The notes below the pieces were generated by a model. That model did not search any database and had not been told where the DNA came from. It saw nothing but the letters and a program-made list of their open reading frames with translations. Shown here one piece after another: positions 7,555-9,892 of a stretch of 9,892 bases of DNA (positions are counted from its first letter, which is position 1; every line of letters starts with the position of its first letter). The DNA is from Rhodospirillales bacterium (GTDB lineage Bacteria > Pseudomonadota > Alphaproteobacteria > JAREAF01), in assembly GCA_029240475.1 (NCBI GenBank), contig JAREAF010000068.1, positions 1 through 9,892 of the forward strand. Reading direction: 5' to 3'. The position numbers were made by a program, and so were the translations under genes.

Positions 7555-7627
7555 TCAGCGGTCACGGATCAGGGTCCGGTGGCCAGGCTCAGCGGCCTGA
7601 AGTCAGAGGTCAGGTATCAGGAGTGCG
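7555..7627 (+). repeat. Degenerate heptanucleotide array, GTCAGNN orientation
   Basis: TCAG or near matches recur every 7 bases at 7555, 7562, 7569, 7576 and 7583, then after a one-base slip at 7589, 7596, 7603, 7610 and 7617. The right end (7599-7613) is the best preserved. It is the exact reverse complement of two stretches in the array beside parC (7849-7863 and 7863-7877), so this is a decayed inverted copy of that repeat. Confidence 0.7.
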
Positions 7628-7657
7628 GAGAGAGCAACCCTAGAGGTGACAAGAAAT

Positions 7658-7702
7658 TCCCCTCCCCCCGTGCGGGAGAGGGTCAGGGAGGGAGGGTCCG
7701 GA
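7658..7702. repeat. GC-rich REP-like element 1
   Basis: This short C-rich then G-rich block (CCCCTCCCCCCGTGCGGGAG followed by AGGGTCAGGGAGGGAGGG) resembles the palindromic intergenic repeats common in GC-rich proteobacteria, whose spurious translations read like SPRAGEGQGG. CTCCC at 7662-7666 can pair with GGGAG at 7674-7678. No RAYT transposase gene is present in the window. The family assignment is from general resemblance only. Confidence 0.55.
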
Positions 7703-7720
7703 GCCCAGAGCACAGAAAGC

Positions 7721-7751
7721 AGAAGTCAGAAAAGAGCTCTTTCTGACTTCT
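7721..7751. repeat. 12-bp perfect inverted repeat built from heptamer units
   Basis: AGAAGTCAGAAA (7721-7732) is inverted as TTTCTGACTTCT (7740-7751) around a 7-base centre that contains GAGCTC. The arms are heptamer units in opposite orientations meeting head to head, and two further CTGAC-type units (7750, 7757) continue to the right. It could form a stable hairpin in RNA from either strand. It lacks the GC-rich stem and T-run of a normal terminator. Confidence 0.7.
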
Positions 7752-7761
7752 GACTTCTGAT

Positions 7762-7805
7762 CTTCCCCCCACCCCGTCCCTCCCCCTCAAGGGGGGAAGG
7801 GGGAA
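7762..7805. repeat. GC-rich REP-like element 2
   Basis: A C-rich to G-rich palindromic block centres on CCCCC (7782-7786), loop TCAA, GGGGG (7791-7795), with CCC at 7778-7780 and GGG at 7799-7801 able to extend the stem across a small internal loop. It resembles another common intergenic repeat type and partly matches element 1 in inverted orientation. No T-run follows on either strand, so I do not call it a terminator. Confidence 0.5.
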
Positions 7806-7841
7806 GTACGTACGGCCGCCATGCCGACACGCTTCTGGCGG

Positions 7842-7897
7842 CTGACTTCTGACCTCTGACTTCTGACCTCTGACTTCTGACTTCTGACCTCTGACTA
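7842..7897 (+). repeat. Eight-copy heptanucleotide tandem array, CTGAC(C/T)T type
   Basis: CTGAC begins at 7842, 7849, 7856, 7863, 7870, 7877, 7884 and 7891, exactly 7 bases apart, with CT or TT between copies until the last. Two alternating unit types, CTGACTT and CTGACCT, are mixed. The last unit overlaps the parC stop codon (7895-7897), so the array abuts the gene's 3' end with no spacer. Such short tandem arrays can change length by replication slippage. Confidence 0.9.
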
Positions 7898-9892
7898 CTG
7901 GAACCGGTTCCCCTTGGGGAAGCCGTTGGGCGGCAGGCGGCCGGCCTGGGCGCGCTTGCCGATCCAGGGCTTAAGGTCCGTCTCGGTGCGGGTGCGTTCG
8001 CCCGAGCGCCAGCTGAGGCCCTCGGCCAGCGTGAAGACCTTGGCGTCGGTCAGGCCCCCGTCCTTGTATTTCTGCAAGGTGACGCCGCGGCCGCGGCTCA
8101 TCTCCGGCAGCTCGGCGAGCTCGAAGACGATGAGCTTGCGGTTCTCGCCGATGACGGCGACATGGTCGCCCTCGGCGGGCGTGCAGACCGCCGCCTCGAC
8201 GCCCTCGGCAAGGTTCAGCACCTGCTTGCCGGCGCGGGTCTGGGCGACCACCTCGTCCTCCGGCACGACGAAGCCGCGCCCGTCCGCGGCCGCGACCAGC
8301 AGCTTGCGGCCGGGCTTGTGCACCAGGAGCTGCACCAGCTCCTGGTCGTTGCCGAGATCGAGCATCAGCCGCACGGGCTCGCCATGCCCGCGCCCGCCGG
8401 GGAGCTTGTCGATGGCGAGCGTGTAGAAGCGCCCGTTGGTGGCGAACAGCAGCAGCTTGTCCGTGCTCTGGCCGGTGAGCACGAAGCGCGCGCGGTCGCC
8501 TTCCTTGTATTTCACCTCGGCCAGCTGCTCGGGCGTGAGATGCCCCCTCATGGTGCGGATCCAGCCTTTGTCCGAGCAGATCACCGTCACCGGCTCGCGC
8601 TCGACCAGCGCCTCGATCGGGAACTCGATCGGCGCGGGCGCATCGGCGATCTCGGTGCGGCGGCGGCCCAGCGGGCCCGAGGACGGGAACTGCTTGCGCA
8701 GCGCCTCGATCTCTGCGGCGATGGTCTTCCAGCGCCGATCCTCGTCCTTCAGCAGGCCTTTGAGGTCCTTGCGCTCGGCGGTCAGCGACTTGTGCTCGCC
8801 CCTGATCTCGATCTCCTCGAGCTTGCGCAACGCGCGCAGGCGCATATTGAGGATCGCCTCGACCTGCGTGTCGGTGAGCTTCCACCGCCGCATCATCTTC
8901 GCCTTGGGGTCGTCCTCCTCGCGGATGATGCGGATCACCTCGTCGAGGTTGAGATAGGCGATGAGGAAGCCGTCGAGGATCTCCAGCCGCCGCTCGATCG
9001 CGGCCAGCCGGTTGTTGGTCCGGCGCACCAGTACGACGTGGCGGTGGTCGAGGAACGCCTTCAGCGCCTCGCGCAGATTCATCACGCGCGGCGTGTTGTC
9101 GGCGTCGAGCACGTTGAGATTGAGCGGGTAGCGGATCTCCAGGTCGGTCGCCCGGAACAGCGACTCCATCAGGATCTCGGGCTCGACGTTGCGGCTCTTG
9201 GGCTCGAGCACGATCCGCACATCCTCGGCGGATTCGTCGTGGATGTCGGCCAGGAGCGCGAGTTTCTTCTCCTGGAGGAGCTCGGCCATCCTCTCGATCA
9301 GGCGCGCCTTCGGCACCTGATAGGGGATCTCGGTGATGACCACCTGGTAAGTTCCGCCCTTGAGTGGTTCCTTGTTCCAGCGCGCGCGCAGGCGGAAGCT
9401 GCCGCGCCCGGTCTTGTAGGCCTCGATGACGCTCTCGCGCGGCTCGACGAGAATGCCGCCGGTCGGGAAATCCGGGCCGGGCATCAGCTCGACCAGCTTC
9501 TCGATGGTGGCGTTCGGATGCTTGATGAGGTGCAGGAGCGCCGAGGCGATCTCGACGATGTTGTGCGGCGGGATCGAGGTCGCCATGCCGACGGCGATGC
9601 CCTGCGCGCCGTTCGCGAGCAGGTTTGGGAACGCGGCCGGCATGACCACCGGCTCCTTGCCCTCCCCGTCATAGGTCGAGCGGAAATCGACCGCGTCCTC
9701 GTCGATGCCCTGCAGGAGCAGCTCGGCGACCGCCGTCAGCCGCGCCTCGGTGTAGCGCATGGCCGCCGCGTTATCGCCGTCGATATTGCCGAAATTGCCC
9801 TGCCCGTCGACGAGCGGATAGCGGACGGCGAATTCCTGCGCCAGGCGCACCAGCGCGTCATAGACCGCGACCTCGCCGTGCGGGTGGTATTT
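7895..9892 (-). CDS. parC: DNA topoisomerase IV subunit A, ParC (5' partial)
   Basis: ParC is the breakage-reunion subunit of topoisomerase IV, which with ParE unlinks daughter chromosomes. The frame is open to the window edge; 665 residues are visible and about 80-90 at the N-terminus are missing. The visible part starts at KYHPHGE, inside the quinolone-resistance region, and includes the catalytic tyrosine in AAMRYTEARL (codon 9752-9754), the tower and coiled-coil region, and a C-terminal beta-pinwheel with blades such as VICSDKGWIRTMRGH and LLFATNGRFYTL. No GyrA box (QRRGGKG) is seen, which supports ParC over GyrA. The C-terminus is basic and ends in NRFQ, with the stop codon inside a 7-bp repeat array. 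Compared with E. coli ParC, D79 is Glu, S80 is Val and E84 is Asp. No terminator with a T-run is seen downstream. Confidence 0.94.
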   Translation of the reverse strand, partial: KYHPHGEVAVYDALVRLAQEFAVRYPLVDGQGNFGNIDGDNAAAMRYTEARLTAVAELLLQGIDEDAVDFRSTYDGEGKEPVVMPAAFPNLLANGAQGIAVGMATSIPPHNIVEIASALLHLIKHPNATIEKLVELMPGPDFPTGGILVEPRESVIEAYKTGRGSFRLRARWNKEPLKGGTYQVVITEIPYQVPKARLIERMAELLQEKKLALLADIHDESAEDVRIVLEPKSRNVEPEILMESLFRATDLEIRYPLNLNVLDADNTPRVMNLREALKAFLDHRHVVLVRRTNNRLAAIERRLEILDGFLIAYLNLDEVIRIIREEDDPKAKMMRRWKLTDTQVEAILNMRLRALRKLEEIEIRGEHKSLTAERKDLKGLLKDEDRRWKTIAAEIEALRKQFPSSGPLGRRRTEIADAPAPIEFPIEALVEREPVTVICSDKGWIRTMRGHLTPEQLAEVKYKEGDRARFVLTGQSTDKLLLFATNGRFYTLAIDKLPGGRGHGEPVRLMLDLGNDQELVQLLVHKPGRKLLVAAADGRGFVVPEDEVVAQTRAGKQVLNLAEGVEAAVCTPAEGDHVAVIGENRKLIVFELAELPEMSRGRGVTLQKYKDGGLTDAKVFTLAEGLSWRSGERTRTETDLKPWIGKRAQAGRLPPNGFPKGNRFQ

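Larger units (their letters stand above)
7452..7894. other. Non-coding intergenic region between parC and dctQ
   Basis: This 443-base stretch holds no credible gene. It contains, from left to right, the presumed dctQM promoter region with a 10-bp palindrome, a degenerate GTCAGNN array, REP-like element 1, a heptamer-based hairpin, REP-like element 2, a short non-repetitive stretch (7806-7841) containing the palindrome GTACGTAC (7806-7813), and the tandem CTGACYT array at the parC end. A plus-strand open frame at 7519-7746 is made from the repeats and looks spurious. Confidence 0.8.

Noticed and set aside
6834..7643. 269-codon plus-strand open frame opposite dctQ and the dctM start
   Set aside because: It runs antisense to two well-supported membrane proteins and into the repeat region, and its composition is that of a shadow frame.
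7519..7746. Small plus-strand open frame in the parC-dctQ gap
   Set aside because: It is made mostly of the heptamer array and REP-like sequence (reading SPRAGEGQGG), a familiar spurious translation of intergenic repeats.
7842..7897. CRISPR array
   Set aside because: The repeat unit is only 7 bases with no spacers, and no cas genes are present.

Overview
The window is GC-rich chromosomal DNA with dense, mostly well-recognised bacterial genes. The ParC sequence (NFGNIDGDNAAAMRYTEARL type), a leucyl/arginyl-transferase beside an RDD membrane protein, a Tat-exported TRAP binding protein and frequent Shine-Dalgarno starts all suggest an alphaproteobacterium, perhaps Rhodospirillales or Rhizobiales. 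The lineage is an inference from protein style, not from a search.

Layout. (1) 1-2550, plus strand: a two-gene reverse transsulfuration operon. It has a cystathionine beta-synthase with a C-terminal CBS-domain pair (5' end cut by the window) and a cystathionine gamma-lyase six bases downstream; together they would turn homocysteine plus serine into cysteine. (2) 2643-3966, plus strand: an RDD-family membrane protein, then Bpt, the aminoacyl-tRNA-protein transferase of the N-degron pathway. (3) 4071-7451: a complete tripartite TRAP transporter split between strands. The Tat-signal binding protein DctP is on the plus strand; the membrane subunits DctQ and DctM are on the minus strand and converge on it. 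A strong hairpin lies in the 59-base gap. (4) 7452-7894: a 443-base non-coding region packed with heptanucleotide repeats in both orientations and GC-rich REP-like palindromes. (5) 7895-9892, minus strand: parC (topoisomerase IV subunit A), with its N-terminus beyond the window.

Most genes are ordinary housekeeping or transport functions. The parts worth a second look are the mosaic repeat region whose 7-bp array runs into the parC stop codon, the lysine- and arginine-free acidic tail of DctM built from repeated L-[IVM]-P motifs, the head-on arrangement of the TRAP genes, and the non-serine residue at the main quinolone position of ParC. I found no CRISPR array, tRNA, rRNA, transposase or convincing new multi-gene system.
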